Positions 21,613 through 35,409 of a stretch of 64,000 nucleotides of DNA are shown here, piece after piece. The first letter of the stretch is position 1; each line of letters opens with the position of its first letter. The DNA comes from Reticulitermes speratus (taxonomy: Eukaryota; Arthropoda; Insecta; Blattodea; Rhinotermitidae), in NCBI GenBank assembly GCA_021186555.1, contig JAJKFL010000039.1, forward strand, positions 39,636,110-39,700,109, written 5' to 3'. The notes beneath the pieces were generated by a model. The model was not told the origin of the DNA and did not search any database. It was given only the letters and a program-made list of their open reading frames with translations. A program made the position numbers and the translations under genes.

Positions 21613-24225
21613 TGTAATGAATAAAAACAAGGGAAATGTTTTAAGTGATAGATTATGGGATAGGTTATATTTTTAAAATTTTACTTAAGGCCAGGATCCA
21701 GCCACGGGTCAGTTTTTAAGAATTTCGCATTTTTTTTTTTTTTTTTTTTTTGTTAATAATGGAAATTTGGAAACATTTATGAGGTTTTGTATAGGTAGAA
21801 TTTTGTTGAAATTGTTATATGGAGATGGAGGTAGAGTGAATTTAGGACTTATTGGGATACGTAAAGGTAGGTTACGTGATGCCAGAATTAGGCTTTAAGG
21901 GTTTTTAAACAAGATGATAGTTTGAGGAACAGAGAAATTATTATTGTTTTAATTGTAATTGGTTATATTTAATTGGATAGGTATGTAGAAAGAGATTTAG
22001 TTATGGGGTTGTGTTTTATAGCACGGATGCTAGGGTAGGATTGGTGAGGTTTCCAGGATTACGCAGACGGAACCATTTAGAATTTGGGGATTGGTGAATT
22101 AAAGTGAGTGAATGAGATTGAAGTGAATTCATGCATGTATGAGAGTGATGTATTTTTGGTTTTAGGAATGTTGGTAGCATTGATGAATTTTTGTGTAACA
22201 AATTATTTGTGAGAACAGTTAGAATACTGTGTGGAAAATTTTATATATTTAGAGGTATAGAGTTTAAGTTAACTTGTAACAGTTAGTCCACACACACTTG
22301 GCTCTGTGGGAATGATAACCTCAGCACTTTACGCTTGCATGCTGGAGGATATGGGAACCACAGTATCAGCATATTCCTTATTAGGAAATGAAGATTCCCA
22401 TTGATTACTTACGATAGGGACAAGAAGTAAATACGTATATTAATTTGATTGGATGGAAAGGTTGGAGAGGAACCTAGGTAGCCATGTTGATGACGTACCA
22501 GTGTGTGGTATGGGAGTGATTAAATAGAGGTGAGAACAATGCCTCGGGGTCTTTTCGGCCGGTGTTTTGGAAGCAGTTTTGGCGTCGTGATTTTAATTAA
22601 ACTTGTGGAAATTATGTAGAAATTACGAACTGTTTTAAACTCCAACACTGAGAATTTTGTAAAAGTGTTGGTAGTGAATATGTTGATTTAACTACAGAAA
22701 TTTAGTTATGATAGAGGGAAGTGGCAGTGTGGCAACTTACTTTTGTGGAAGATATATTACCGTGTGGTGAATATGTTAATTCGACCACAGTACTTCGTTA
22801 CGCATGGTGACGAGGAGGTGCAGCCCAGTAAATTGTTGAGTGATTATGGCGAGAGGAAAACGCCAGGCGCACCAGATATGAATACCAAAATTATTGTATT
22901 GGTTTATGTTGGAGTAAAGAAGTTGGGGTATCCAAGTAATGAACGAGGTATTTTCTACACAAGGTAGGTTGGCGAAGTTTTTTTAAATTCCTATATAATC
23001 CTAATTTGGAGAGGAAAGTGGAAGGTAACTATTTGGAATGGTGTAATTGATGAAATTTTGTGATGTACCCAAGAAAACACAATTATTTTAAATTGGGGTT
23101 TAATTGTGTAAGGTACATGTAAAGTGTGCGGGGGTTAACTGAAAAACCAACTGAGTGAGCTAACTGTATGATTTTACTGAATAGGAGACATGTAATTTAG
23201 CCAGTGAAGAAATGTAAAAGTAGATTATTATAAAAAGGTAATTACGAGAGTGCGGGCTAAATTGTTAGAATTGTTGTGTTTGTAAATTATACAGAAACAA
23301 ATATTTAATATTGGAAATTGATTAAGAGTTATGTAAATTGGACTAAACTGATACGAATTTTTTAATTTGCAAGTGTTAGAGAAACTTTGGATTTGGGTTA
23401 TGGTAAAAGGAAATATGAAGTAGTGTAAACATGAATGAGAAAAGAATTTGGGTTTTAAGAAGGAAATATTTAATGTTGATAACTAGGGAAGTAGAAAAGT
23501 TGGGAATGGGAAAACGGTAAGGAGAAGAAAATTTTGGTTATTGGTTTAATTGAGAAATTATTAATGGGATTTAATTTTTATTGTGTTGTTTGTTAATTAG
23601 GATAAAGTTGAGTTAATAAATTTTATTTACTTTGGTTATATAAATTGAGAGTGGTTTAATGGTTTTAATGATGGTGATGAAGAAGTAACATCCCAAGTAT
23701 AGTCACATCCCAAGTGTAATATGTTCCTTAGAGAACTAGGAAAATCCCAAGTGATAATCGGTAGTCATAATAGTTGAGGTAAGAGGATTAGTTGACCGGT
23801 GGTATGGTTATACCAAAGCAGTTAGGTGATGCTAGCTGGGCTAGGCACGACTTCAGGGGTTACTCAGCCGGGCATCGACTGAGCTAGACACCCACTAAAG
23901 AAGATTGAAAGCAGTTGTTAGTAATCTGCTTTAAATTTTAATACTAACTGGTAGCAGCGCTATTATAGAGTTAGAGAGTGGGTGAAGCCGGACGCAGCGG
24001 TGGACTGTGAGGCTCACCACGTGTAGACGTTCTGGGGGTGTAAGTACTGCCTGGGCGTTACAGGTAGGTTGGTGTAGGTAAACACTGACCATTAGACACG
24101 CTACTGAAGGGTGACAGTTTGTCACCAAATCCCTGAAGTTTCAGGCACGCTCAGGCCATGATACCAGTAGAAAGGTTTTCTTCGAGAACACTCTTGCTGT
24201 CTATATAAGAAACCCCTTTCTTACA
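21613..24225. mobile_element. 2.6 kb non-coding insertion with LTR-like ends in copy B
   Basis: Copies A, C and D read straight through this point. Here the sequence is split by a segment beginning TGTAATGA and ending CTTTCTTACA, flanked by 'atac' on both sides (21609-21612 and 24226-24229). TG...CA ends plus a 4-bp target duplication fit a solo LTR or a non-autonomous LTR element; 2.6 kb would be long for an LTR. It contains a TATA-like 'ctatataaga' near its right end, a T17 run at about 21731 and a CG-rich block at about 22550. It has no substantial open frame (longest 74 codons). Shared 5-bp inverted ends (TGTAA) leave a DNA element possible. Confidence 0.5.
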
Positions 24226-24485
24226 ATACTTACTCAGATCCTGAAAGAAATCATATTTTTTATGCCACTTAAACATATCAAATGTTATGAAAAAAATATA
24301 TATTTCTCTCAAACAACATGAAATAAACAGCACATTACAATATATCATAACTTCAATTATTTGACCAGAGACAATGAGTTCTCACATATGTGTAATAATT
24401 ACAGTAAGATTTGCAAGTCTAACAGATGGGAGATGAAACATACATTGTTAAAACAAATGATCACTGACAGTGATGAGGTTCATAC

Positions 24486-24740
24486 CTCAACAACCTACCT
24501 ACTGAAATGGCTACCACTTCAAATTTTTAACATGGCTACTGCGTGAAATTTTCCTATTCGCTAGGACGGATCAGACGTTTAGTACCACTGCACAACCTCC
24601 GGCCATAGCCTTCCGCACTGCCATCTACTCTCGTAGACTAAATTTACGTGGTAGAAACCTCGGCCGAATCCGTGTCTGTTCAGTGGTAACTTTCTGCGCC
24701 AGCTGCCATTCACAGGTCACAGTCACTTCTGGGCCTTAAT
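24486..24740 (-). promoter_or_regulatory. Candidate first exon and promoter, copy B
   Basis: The block is homologous to 9636-9900 with the donor-like TTGAG|GTATGAAC kept. The CCAAT-type word is altered here (attcg for attgg). The 2.6 kb insertion lies between this block and the rest of the gene, lengthening the presumed first intron. Confidence 0.28.
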
Positions 24741-25154
24741 TATATTTTCAACTCACATTTACTGTCACGATCTGTTCTGGTTTGCAGCCTAACGCACACT
24801 GTTACAAACCAATAAACTCAATTACTTATTTCCAAGTTGTTTTTAAACATGCAACAGAGATTAGCTTGGGAGGGAGCAGCAATATGTGCCACTGACTGAC
24901 TGACTGCTTATTTTAAAACAATTATAGAAGTTGATAAACTTCACTTTATATTGATATATATTTATATATCAATTATAGAAGCTTAATAGTGCAACAAAGT
25001 TCAAGAACCCTGATTATAAAAAATTCAATCAAAACCAAAAATACAGGTCTTATAATGCCTGATCAATAAAATAAAAAAAGCTTGCCCCAACTCTAATGAT
25101 TTTTCTTCTGAAATAATGATTAGGATTACTAAAAATGATCATAAAATTATCCCT

Positions 25155-25560
25155 CTACACACTACGCAGGCATATGGCAGAATAAATTAGAGGAGTATCT
25201 CCACTCAATATTAACCAACCACCACCCCGGTGAAATAACCTCCAGGACCCAATACCCAATATATAGGCGGCTGGACAGATAAGACAGCTGGTCTCAACAC
25301 TCTGGCAGAGAAAAATACTTTTATCCCTTCCAGAACCTTGTCCATCCCACAACCTAGTGGGTATACCAACTACAGTCCCATCTGCTGTAGACTGTTACAA
25401 CTGGGCTGGTATTCAGTTAGTCACCACAGAACTATTACTCTCATATGGTCCAGATTGGGCAAATTTAAATTTAAACAGTATGACAGTAACTCAGATACTG
25501 TTCACTAAAATTATGTCTACACTATTTTTCCTCAGGTGTCCTACACACAAGAAAAACAAG
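25155..25560 (+). repeat. Conserved block with plus-strand reading frame, copy B
   Basis: This is the counterpart of 10245-10640: MGIPTTVPSAVDCYNWAGIQLVTTELLLSYG is open in the same frame, ending at a short broken A-run. See copy A for interpretation. Confidence 0.35.
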
Positions 25561-25619
25561 TTATTCCATGACACATCAACATCAAATCTGAAGTTGCACT
25601 AATGGGAATTTTCCACAAT

Positions 25620-26175
25620 ACAGGTAACACGGTGACGGTCAATGAGACCACCTGGAACGGTAATCTCGCTCTCTACCGTCTGCTCCCCCTTTGGGCTCCA
25701 ATATACTACTGCTACATTCTGGAGCACTCTACTGGGTGATATTTGCTCTATCTGCTTTTACTAGTGCTGGAACCCGCAGATAAGCCGATTGGTGCACACA
25801 ACAAAGATACAATATTCTAAAGAAACAATATATTGTAACACACAAGTTAAATAAGATACAATAAAGCCAATCAAATACAAAATTACAAAATACACAACAC
25901 GGAGACTGACCAAGCAATCACTTGTCTATTACATACCGAACTAAAGTTACCTTGGCTCACCGCCAGGCAGAATTCAGCCCTCATGGCCAAGACAAAAATT
26001 TGGCAGTAACTTGAAGACGGCTAGGATCAGAGTGATTACATCAACCATATGCACGTAGGAAGAAAGATCGGGTTAGGAGGGGAAATGGAGGGGAACCAAG
26101 TAGGGGGAGTGATGCGCGCGACGAAAGTCCAAGGGTCGAGTCTCATGGAGGGTGCTGGGACAAAAACCCGGCACA
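25620..26175. mobile_element. ~0.55 kb insertion specific to copy B
   Basis: The sequence 'gcccacattataggaaatta' of other copies is interrupted here. The inserted DNA (from about 'aggtaacacggtgacggtc' to 'gggacaaaaacccggcac') has no counterpart elsewhere in the window and no coding potential. The base composition shifts, with GC-rich parts at 25640-25700 and 26070-26170. Exact ends and target duplication are ambiguous, so the element class is unknown. Confidence 0.45.
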
Positions 26176-27569
26176 TAGGAAATAAAATGTAATGTGTGGA
26201 CATGCATAACACTTTCACCAGTAAATAGAAAAATAATAGCACATTTAGCTACATCGGTAATACAACACAAGGACTTTGTAAAAATACAATAAAAAATTTC
26301 AAACATTACAAATTAAAATATGTACAAGTATGTTGTTCCCACCCACAGCATGGATCAAAAGGAACGTCAAACATTACTTAAAATAGTGTACGGCAAAGAG
26401 AGAGAGACAGAGTGAGCAAGAGAGAAAGTATTACTCTTTACACTTGCATTCTGACACAAGATTTCAAAGCCTAGATTTACAAATTTCTTGCTTCATAAAA
26501 AGCTGTCCAATACCAACAAATCTACTACGCCTGTTTTTCCATTAAACATTTTCATTACATCAATTAGTGGCTGTCCTTCCAGACAGCGTTCACAGTCTTG
26601 TATTCACGACAGACCTCCACCGATATGCAGAAAATAATAATGGTATATGCTTACACAAGCAACATAAATGCACAGATAAAATTACACAAACCCACACTTC
26701 CTTCTGCACATTTCTTCTTGAACAAGTTTTGAAGTGGTGATTATTTAACGTGCTAACATAAACACAATCCATGAGTTGTGAGGTTGTCACTTGATTTCTT
26801 GTAAGAACTCAAGAACCCCAACAGTAGAACATGTCAGCCTAACCTTATACAGTTGCATTATATTGCTAGTCACATTGTCCATTCATGTGATCCTACGTTT
26901 ACAACACGTAATTTATGTGCTAACAATCAGGGATGCAATACATTTGCAAATTTCCAGAAAGAATTTCTCATTGAAAAACAAGTCTTTCTTGAAAATGTAC
27001 TTATGGGACTGGTTAAAAAATTCTCCACTTTTATACAACCCATAGGTTCCTGAACTCCTATTCAATGGGTACCAGGATTATTTCCCAAAGTCAGAGCATC
27101 TGGGGTGTGAAATTAACCACATACCTCCATTTAGTGCCAAGGTTAACAATGAGTGGAGCTAAACCTCTGTTCTTCCTGTATGCCTTCATGGTGGTGAAAG
27201 CTTAATTTTTTTATGTTTTATGGGTCCATCAACATATTCTCAAAAGCACAAAAAGTAACCACATACTGAACCAGTTGAATCAAACCCCACACTTGATTAT
27301 TTTCCTCAGATCAATGCACGGTTCTCCCACATGAGCTCTTTCCTTTGCACACTCCTACCAAAATGTGTGCAGTCTTAATTCTCATTACGTACACTACATG
27401 TCTCATTTCATCCTCCTTGATTTAATTATCCTAACACTTCTAAACGTAATGTAATCACCATGTCATGAAGTGCAGTGATGACATGTTCCACATCTGAAGG
27501 TTATACCTTGTATGGATCTAAGGAATATTTAAAAAAAATAAAAATAAATATATAGCTCCATGCATTATT

Positions 27570-27785
27570 CACCTTGGCACCAAATGGAAATGAGCTGCGA
27601 GCTTCATATTCCACCAACTTTAGTACTGGGGAAAGATCTCTGCCGTATGCACCGGACAGGGAACTGGCTGGGACTCGGGAAGAGTCTGGCAGCGGTAAAG
27701 AGAAACTTCTGCCCTGCAGAAAGCCAAATATTGAGTCTAGTCTTCTGGCCCATTACCTAGTCACTATAATGACTGAGCTACAATA
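27570..27785 (+). repeat. SINE-like block, copy B
   Basis: Counterpart of 11985-12215 at the same relative position, so duplicated with the unit rather than independently inserted. Confidence 0.35.
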
Positions 27786-28188
27786 TTATGCAAATGTTAA
27801 GAAAGTTATAAAACAAAATTACATCTCAAAAAACCGTACCATACCCAAACACGGTACTGCCAAGCTCTTACACAATATGTAAAGAAGCTGTTTGGGAGAT
27901 CATTTGGAACAGAACATGTGAATAATGATTCTTCATGTCCGCAGTATCAGAGTTTTGATATTTTTACATTGATGTTGCTTTCATTGCTGTGATAATTTCA
28001 TCACGGCTCTGCGATGAGGTTGTGAACATACACATATCAGATTCAAACTGTACTACTGATAATAAATAGTGGCAACAACAGAAATGCCAGGTTTAACATT
28101 ATCCATATTCCATGCAACGGACTGACTATACAGTACTTATGCCGACTGTTTGCATATGTAACCATAAATAACAATTCGTTATTTTGTG

Positions 28189-28239
28189 ATGCTCCTCCTA
28201 CATGTTTCGACTTCTACAGGCCATCTTCAGGGAGGTCAT
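28189..28239 (-). ncRNA. Hammerhead-like fold, copy B
   Basis: Counterpart of 12616-12666. CTGAAGA, GAAACATGTA and the CCTCC:GGAGG stem I are kept, while stem II has a mismatch (GGCC against AGTC). The extra U after CTGAAGA is also present. Confidence 0.3.
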
Positions 28240-29279
28240 TTACAAAGGAATGCATTTAAAACAATTTCTGTCACAGATAATCATAAATGGCATTGAAATA
28301 CAATGTTGTAAATTAAAATATTGCTAAACATGTATAAAATGTAGATTAGTTACAGGTACGTTACATTTCTTGATAATTTTATCATGAACTGCAGACAAAC
28401 ATCTATGACACTACAGTCATCTTCACTGTAAGGGAGATATATCCCTGTGTTGTCCATTGATGTTCGTACCGTAGAGGGGCCACTGAGTACTCAGTGCTCC
28501 ACTATGGTACAAACATCAACAACGCAGGCCCACACAAGAATTATCACAACAAAACAATATATACTACTGTAAACATCTGCCACAAAAACGATTAGTTCTA
28601 CCACACATTTAGTTACCGTAATCACAATTTCTCCTGTGGTTACTGGATGTCGGAAATGAAACTCAGGTCACTCCCACTCAACGAGGTGTAAGCATAAAAG
28701 CAACCATCAGTTTTCAATAAGTTAAATTACCGCCACCTACTCAATATACAGTAACAGGTTTTACTGCTGCAACAAACTGCTTTTGTCTGATCACAAATTT
28801 ATGTGTGGCACGTCTCTGTGATAGTTGCTAGCAAACAACGAAAAATTACCGCAGTTGGCCATATTGGTGTTGGTCAGTGTATTTTCTGCTTTGACTGCTA
28901 TCCAGCGGCCGGAAGTGAGAATTATATTGCACGAACCAAGGATTACATACAATGTTCAGCAATGTGGATGTGCTGTGATAGCATGCGACCAAATCACGGG
29001 TCGTTACATAGTTAGCTCGGAAGAAGAAACAGAAATATAGGAAGCTGCGCACATTGTGCATTGTTAGCGTTATCACATTTTGTCTTTCGCGTATTCACAT
29101 AAGGTCTTCACTCTTTTTCCACACATTTGTAAATAATATCGTCCACATTGCCCGCCACACAATTCACATACATAAGGTGCTGTCTAGGATGTTGTCCTTT
29201 TTGTTCACGCACACTCTGGTATAGAAGCCATGCACTGCTAGTCTAGTAACTTTTTTAAAGTACTTTTCACCCTTTACAG

Positions 29280-29460
29280 ACGAAACGTAAACTGTTTCAT
29301 TTAAAGACCCAGTTCGTACCGCGCAGTAAACACTTTCCATTTCGGTTAAAAAAACAAATCAATTTATTTTACATAAGGCAAAAGTCGCTGTTTGTTCTGA
29401 TATAAATATACTGTGTGGGCAGAATGTAGAATTGTTGCATGTTAAACCTGCTGATTCATC
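29280..29460 (-). repeat. Inverted arm of the ~200 bp repeat, copy B
   Basis: Reverse-complement relation to the repeat at 32288-32425 ('gaacaaacagcga', 'attctacattctgcccacac'), as in copy A. The distance to its partner is about 3 kb here, against 0.9 kb in copy A. Confidence 0.5.
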
Positions 29461-29999
29461 AAGTAGCATTAGGCTTTATCAGGTTAAGTTAGGGTTGCAA
29501 TATATCCGTTACAAGTACAGAGAACATTTCACACTTATGACCATAACAAAGAGAACATATAATCAATAAACGAGGTTAAAAATTCGACTTATAAATGATC
29601 ACAGTTTCATTACCTAACACTTCCTCTCTGTGTTTCTCTGCTATTAGTTTTTTGGAAGTTCGTTGCTATAAAATTCTGAGCGAGACATTCTTTACGCACG
29701 TATTTTAATCGAGCACAAGTTTCCGCGCCAGAGCTTTCCTACATGTTCCGAAGGTTAACCGCTAATCTCATTTTTTAATTTTTAACTCGGAAAATGATAA
29801 ACTAGTATATAATTATGAATTTCTTTAAAGAGCAGTTTTTTGTATGTCGGTACCATTGAAATGTGCAGAAGTCTTGAGGACTAACAAATAGTCAAAACCC
29901 GGACTTTCCTATAAATTTGAATAACCCGCCAGGATGAAAATATTTGGGTCGAAAAACAGGACATTTCCGGAGAAAACAGGACGTATGGTAGCCCTACTT

Positions 30000-31412
30000 T
30001 CTATTATTCGCGTGAATGGCGTCAAATCAGTGCGTGACGAATGGTCCATGCACGGAATAGGCAGTGATTTTCCGATCATAGTGATTAACCATACTTTAAA
30101 GACTCAATCGAATTCACTAATACTCTGCAAAATTATAAATAACAATGCAGTAGTGTGACAACACATTTCATTGCCTGTTCCTTCATTAACATTTGTCTAT
30201 TTAGTTAACATATTTCGTGTAAAGCGTGGTGAACATCATGGCAATCGATGCCTTTCGGCCTTTGTTGATTCAAATTTCCTACCAAAACAGCTACCAATTT
30301 GGCGATCATGGTGACTTCTCGAGTGATAGCGATACTAGCAACAATTAATATAGGCTTCTGCAATCTTGGAACAACATTCAAATTGCATTGTGGGTAACTT
30401 TATACAGAATGCAAAACAACAACATGGCGGCCACGCAAAGTCAACATTTGCCTTTTCTTGTAACAGCTGTAAATAATGAAAACACTTGAAATTTAGCATA
30501 TCGCTACATCATCAATAAAGACTTACAGACACGCAAATATTGTACAAAGCTGTTTCGACATAGAAGCACGATAAACTTTGCGCCTGTGAGGATGAGTTAC
30601 GTCGTGTTGGCCAGACTTCAGCACGCGGAAGTTACAACACAGGAAACTGCACTGAGAACTAAGTCATTATACTTGTATGCGTATTTATTCTGACCCGCTT
30701 CGCGAAGTGGCTGCTTCACTCTTCCGTGTCGCAGAACTGGAGCAGTATCTAGCTGTGTCACGTGCTTGCTTAATGCGGCAGGAACGCCACTAAACGACAG
30801 ACGTCAGCAGATAATTAGCGGAGCCTCACTCCAAACTGTCGGTTGCACCAATAGAATCGTGCATAGTGTAGAAATGCATTGTTGCCGTCGGAAAGCAATA
30901 AGTATTACATATTGTGAGTGTATGTCTGTAGTCTTAGTTATCCAGCGTGCAAAGCGCATGCGCCGTATTATATTGTCATCTGTGGCCTGTCGGCTGTACC
31001 ATATTTTTTCACATTATCTCACAAACGGCACGATTTTCGAGAAAACGTCATTGAACATAAAATGTGTGTTTTGATTTTCTCTACAACTTTTTCTGAAACA
31101 TTTCTCATCCTAAGAAGAATTCAGCGAGATAGTAACAAAAATGTACACACGTCTTCATGTAAAGTCCCCGTTGTTCTTCTCAGATTTTAATGAAACTTGA
31201 ACTTCATTGATAGGTTTTCGAAAAATGCCCATATCACAAGTTTCAAGAAAATCTGTCCAGTGTGAGCAGAGCTGTTCCACGCGGAAGGGCGGACACACAG
31301 ACATGACGAAGCTAATATCCGCTTTTCGCAAATCTTGTGAAAAGCGCCCTAAAAAAGAATCTCATCAACGCATTTTAATTCAGTGTAGTGCGTTCTGTGA
31401 GGTACACTGTGC
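30000..31412. other. Spacer between copies B and C without recognised gene
   Basis: Only 30300-30450 has a counterpart in the window (17118-17275). Two overlapping plus-strand frames of about 90-100 codons (30766-31190) have no recognisable motif. The composition is less AT-rich (30600-30850). I see nothing that supports a gene here. Confidence 0.4.
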
Positions 31413-31925
31413 AGTCTAGTGACAGTATGTCGAATTTTCAAACTAAAAACTTTATCTACTCTGATAAACGCGCCAGGTTCCTCTGAAACGTCGGTACGTT
31501 TCGCGCCAGACTACACGGCATCATATCCAAAACTACAGAAGTGACCATACCGCCGTGAGAAATTCAAATCTAATCTTTCATTTATTTATTTATTTACGCC
31601 CAGACCGACTCCGCGGCCCATCGGTCTCCTATTTAATGGGCACAGACTGTCTGACACGTGACGCACACACACGTTATTTAGCACACAATCAAAACACCAA
31701 CACTAACGATATTAACAGATACACAGAACTGTAAACCTGAACAACAGCAAGACATGTATTTCATATACCATACCAGAGCAGCGTCGGAATGGTCTAAACG
31801 GCTTGATATAGCCACCTAACGGGCGGCCTCCACAAGAAGGTCGTTTAGGATATCGAACCTGCGACCAACAAGTAGGTCTGCATTCAAAACTGGTACGAAA
31901 CCAGCCCCTGCCCACCCACGAAGTG
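31413..31925. repeat. Spacer block, diverged direct copy of 205-1080
   Basis: It shares the AAACGTCGGTAC block, ATTT run, GACTCCGCGGCCCATCGG block and tRNA-like SINE-type part (31750-31915) with the left flank. A ~300 bp stretch present at 400-880 is missing here. Confidence 0.65.
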
Positions 31926-31969
31926 TATTTTGCTCTCTTTTGATTAAAACACCGACTCGGCAGCTGCAG

Positions 31970-32425
31970 ACATTTGCCCATGGTGTCCACACGCCGATAA
32001 CTGCAGTCTAGTATTGCAAATTGGAAGTCTCTTGCCACTAGCACGGTACAGCAACTGGGGTACTGACTGGAGAACCGAGGAATCGTGTCCGATTCCCGAC
32101 AGCGGCAACGGGTTTTTCTCTTCTCTCACTCGGACAGACCCAGCTCTGTGTCCGTGCCAGCGTCCTGTCCAATAGACGGAAGGAGGAAGTAAAGCGCCCG
32201 GCAAATACGACTGACCACTCATGTACGTCTGGTCCCCAGGGATAACAATCCTCCATTCGCTCGTATAAGTTCCTGGCTTTGTGCTTGACCTTCTAAAGCC
32301 CAGTGGTTACCATATGTACCACCAGGTTTAACATTCAACAATTCTACGTCCTGCCCACACAATATATTTCTGTGTTTTGTGTGGATCTCAGATCAAACAG
32401 CGATTATTTCACTGTACAGCATTAA
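31970..32425. repeat. Spacer block before copy C (copies 14455-14880)
   Basis: Near-identical to 14455-14750 followed by one unit of the ~200 bp repeat. In the copy A/B spacer that unit was amplified to 4-5 copies; here it stayed single. Confidence 0.65.
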
Positions 32426-32430
32426 TGATT

Positions 32431-33720
32431 GGTGTAGTTAATATACAGAACAGATACAGCCTACACCCTAAACTAAGTTTGTCTTTTGTTGCCATGTAGT
32501 AAATATACACAACAGAGACATAGCCTACACTTTAACCTAACTTTGTGTGGAGTGGCCATGTGGTTAATATACAGAACAGACATAGCCTACACCCTAAACT
32601 AAGTTTGTCTTTTGTGGCCATGTAGTTAATAAACACAACAGAGACACAGCCTACACCATAACCTAACTTTGTGTTTTGTGACCATGTAGTTAATATACAC
32701 AACACAGACATAGCCTACACCATAACCTAACTTTGTATTGTGTGGCCATGTAGTTAATATACACAACAGACATAGTCTACACTGTAACCTAACTTTGTGT
32801 GAAGTGGCCTCATAGTTAATATACAGAACAGACATAGACTACACCCTAAACTAAGTTTGTCTTTTGTAGCCATGTAGTTAATATACAAAACAGAGACATA
32901 GACTACACCATAACCTAACTTTGTGTTTTGTGGCCTTGTAGTTAATATACACAACAGAGACATAGCCTACACCATCACCTAACTTTGTGTTTTGTGGCCA
33001 TGTAGTTAATATACACAACACAGACATAGCCTACACCATAACCTAACTTTGTATTGTGTGGCCATGTAGTTAATATACACAACAGACATAGTCTACACTG
33101 TAACCTAACTTTGTGTGAAGTGGCCTCATAGTTAATATACAGAACAGACATAGACTACACCCTAAACTAAGTTTGTCTTTTGTGGCCATGTAGTTAATAT
33201 ACAAAACAGAGACATAGACTACACCATAACCTAACTTTGTGTTTTGTGGCCTTGTAGTTAATATACACAACAGAGACATAGCCTACACCATCACCTAACT
33301 TTGTGTTTTGTGGCCATGTAGTTAATATACACAACACAGACATAGCCTACACCATAACCTAACTTTGTATTGTGTGGCCATGTAGTTAATATACACAACA
33401 GACATAGTCTACACTGTAACCTAACTTTGTGTGAAGTGGCCCCATAGTTAATATACAGAACAGACATAGACTACACCCTAAACTAAGTTTGTCTTTTGTG
33501 GCCGTGTAGTTAATATACAAAACAGAGACATAGACTACACCATAATCTAACTTTGTGTTTTGTGGCCTTGTAGTTAATATACACAAGAGAGACATAGCCT
33601 ACACCATCACGTAACTTTGTGTTTTGTGGCCATGTAGTTAATATACACAACACATAGTCTACACTGTAACCTAACTTTGTTCTGTGGCCATGTAGTTAAT
33701 ATACATACATCCTAACCTAA
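32431..33720. repeat. Minisatellite array before copy C with 316-bp higher-order repeat
   Basis: The ~64 bp satellite forms about twenty units. From about 32700 to 33600 groups of five units repeat with a period of 316 bp: the minus-strand open frames 32754-32963, 33070-33279 and 33386-33595 are the same sequence shifted by exactly 316 bp, with only a few substitutions. This shows recent unequal exchange within the array. Confidence 0.93.
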
Positions 33721-34189
33721 CAACATGCTTCTGATTTCTAATTCCTGTAGCCAAGTCATCAGAACAGGAAATACAGACCCTACACTGTCATGAATGCTTT
33801 CAGTAGAGCAGCAACGATTCTTTCCTGCTTGGTTCTATGAACCAGCAAGAGGAAAGAGTAAAACAAGAGCAAGACAATGACATGAATAAAGTGGGTCACA
33901 GCAGTTGGTAATGTTGAGGATTATGGCCACTTCCACAAGCAGACAGCTGCAGTAATAAGTGACTACTTTCACTGTAAGGTCTACTTACCTTTTCTCCAAC
34001 CAATATAATCCAGTATAAAGTGAGAATACTTCAGTGGCATACATGTTATCATAATATGAGCTCAAATTCAAGATATATTAATGACCATAACTCTGTTTGG
34101 CATCCAACTACACTCGGTATACATCATTAACAAAATGTAAAGATAGCCATGTGTGATGAATATGCAAAAAATTAGCACAAAAAAGCTGA

Positions 34190-34545
34190 GAAATATATTC
34201 ACCTGTATACATTGAGTGCAGATACAAATTCAAGTAATTTCTGGAAAATAAGTGAACATAAAAAACAGTACAAAGTAAAGATAACCCCAATGCATGCTAT
34301 GAAGGCATAAAGTAGAACTGGAGACATAGCTCCATTGTTCTTAACCATCACACTAGATGGAGGTAAGTGGTCAATTTCACATCCTGGCCACTTTACCAAC
34401 ATAGAAAGAGTGCCAGTACACACTGAATAGGAGGCTGAGTGGGCCCCATTCCTGGTTTGTGTGTTTTGGAGATAATAACATGCCCCTGCTGAGATTAGAA
34501 CACTGGATCATCCAGCTAACAGCCTACTCACTACACTATGTTATC
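34190..34545 (-). repeat. tRNA-derived SINE-like element in copy C
   Basis: Counterpart of 2630-2975; the B box is altered here (TCTAATCTC for TTCGAATC). Same position in the unit. Confidence 0.4.
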
Positions 34546-35249
34546 CTACATCCAGTTTGTGTAACATTTCCAATAAAGCTTTGGAGCATTACCACTGAAG
34601 AAATTGTTACTTTTTTTTCTTGCTTCATTTATCTTTAAACATCATAAAACAAGCATATCAAAGCCCAGAAATTGAAATGACACCTATCATATTCATAAAA
34701 TTTTGCTACTCAGATGGAAAAATACAAACCCCCCCCGCCTCACACTGCATGTGATCATTAACAGGGGTGAACAAATCCCGGGCACCAGGTCATCATGGCG
34801 ATTAAATTTTAACCAATATCTCTGGAACTCATTCCATGTCACCCTTCTGGCAACTACAAATTTCAGGCAGCTCCTATATTTAATGAAAATCTGTACACCT
34901 CTGCTAATTATCCAGACATATCACTGTTATAACCAGCATGCACAATTTTATTCAACATTTGTCTCTGAAGCTTAACTCCTTATGCAGACTAATTTATTGA
35001 GCATCATAAGTGCACACTTTGATGTAACATATCAACTCCTGATCGTATACTCTGCATGCACGAAATACCTGAAAATATGGAAATAAAATAGGGCTATATA
35101 TCAACTATGTACACACTTCAAGAAAGCTTATGATGCAGTCAGAACTACGATTTCGTACAATATTTCCATGGAGTTTCATGTACCTAGAAAGCAGTTAGGT
35201 TAATCAATATGTTTAAATAAAACCAACAGTAAAGTCCAGATAGATGTTT

Positions 35250-35409
35250 ATAGTTTATAGTTTATTCCACGGCGTTGATGTAGTACCAGGTAACTCTGAC
35301 ATATGAACGTCTTACTGCAAGCATCAAATGAAAATTGATGCTCACCAATGTGTATGCACTCATGTCTTATCAGGATACTTTGTCGGCTGAATGCCTTATT
35401 ACACACATC
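35250..35409 (-). pseudogene. Finger remnants after the conserved TGA, copy C
   Basis: In frame after [29 protein letters not shown], then a degenerate finger (first Cys lost). Two fingers' worth of homology, without the two extra fingers seen in copy A. Confidence 0.55.
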
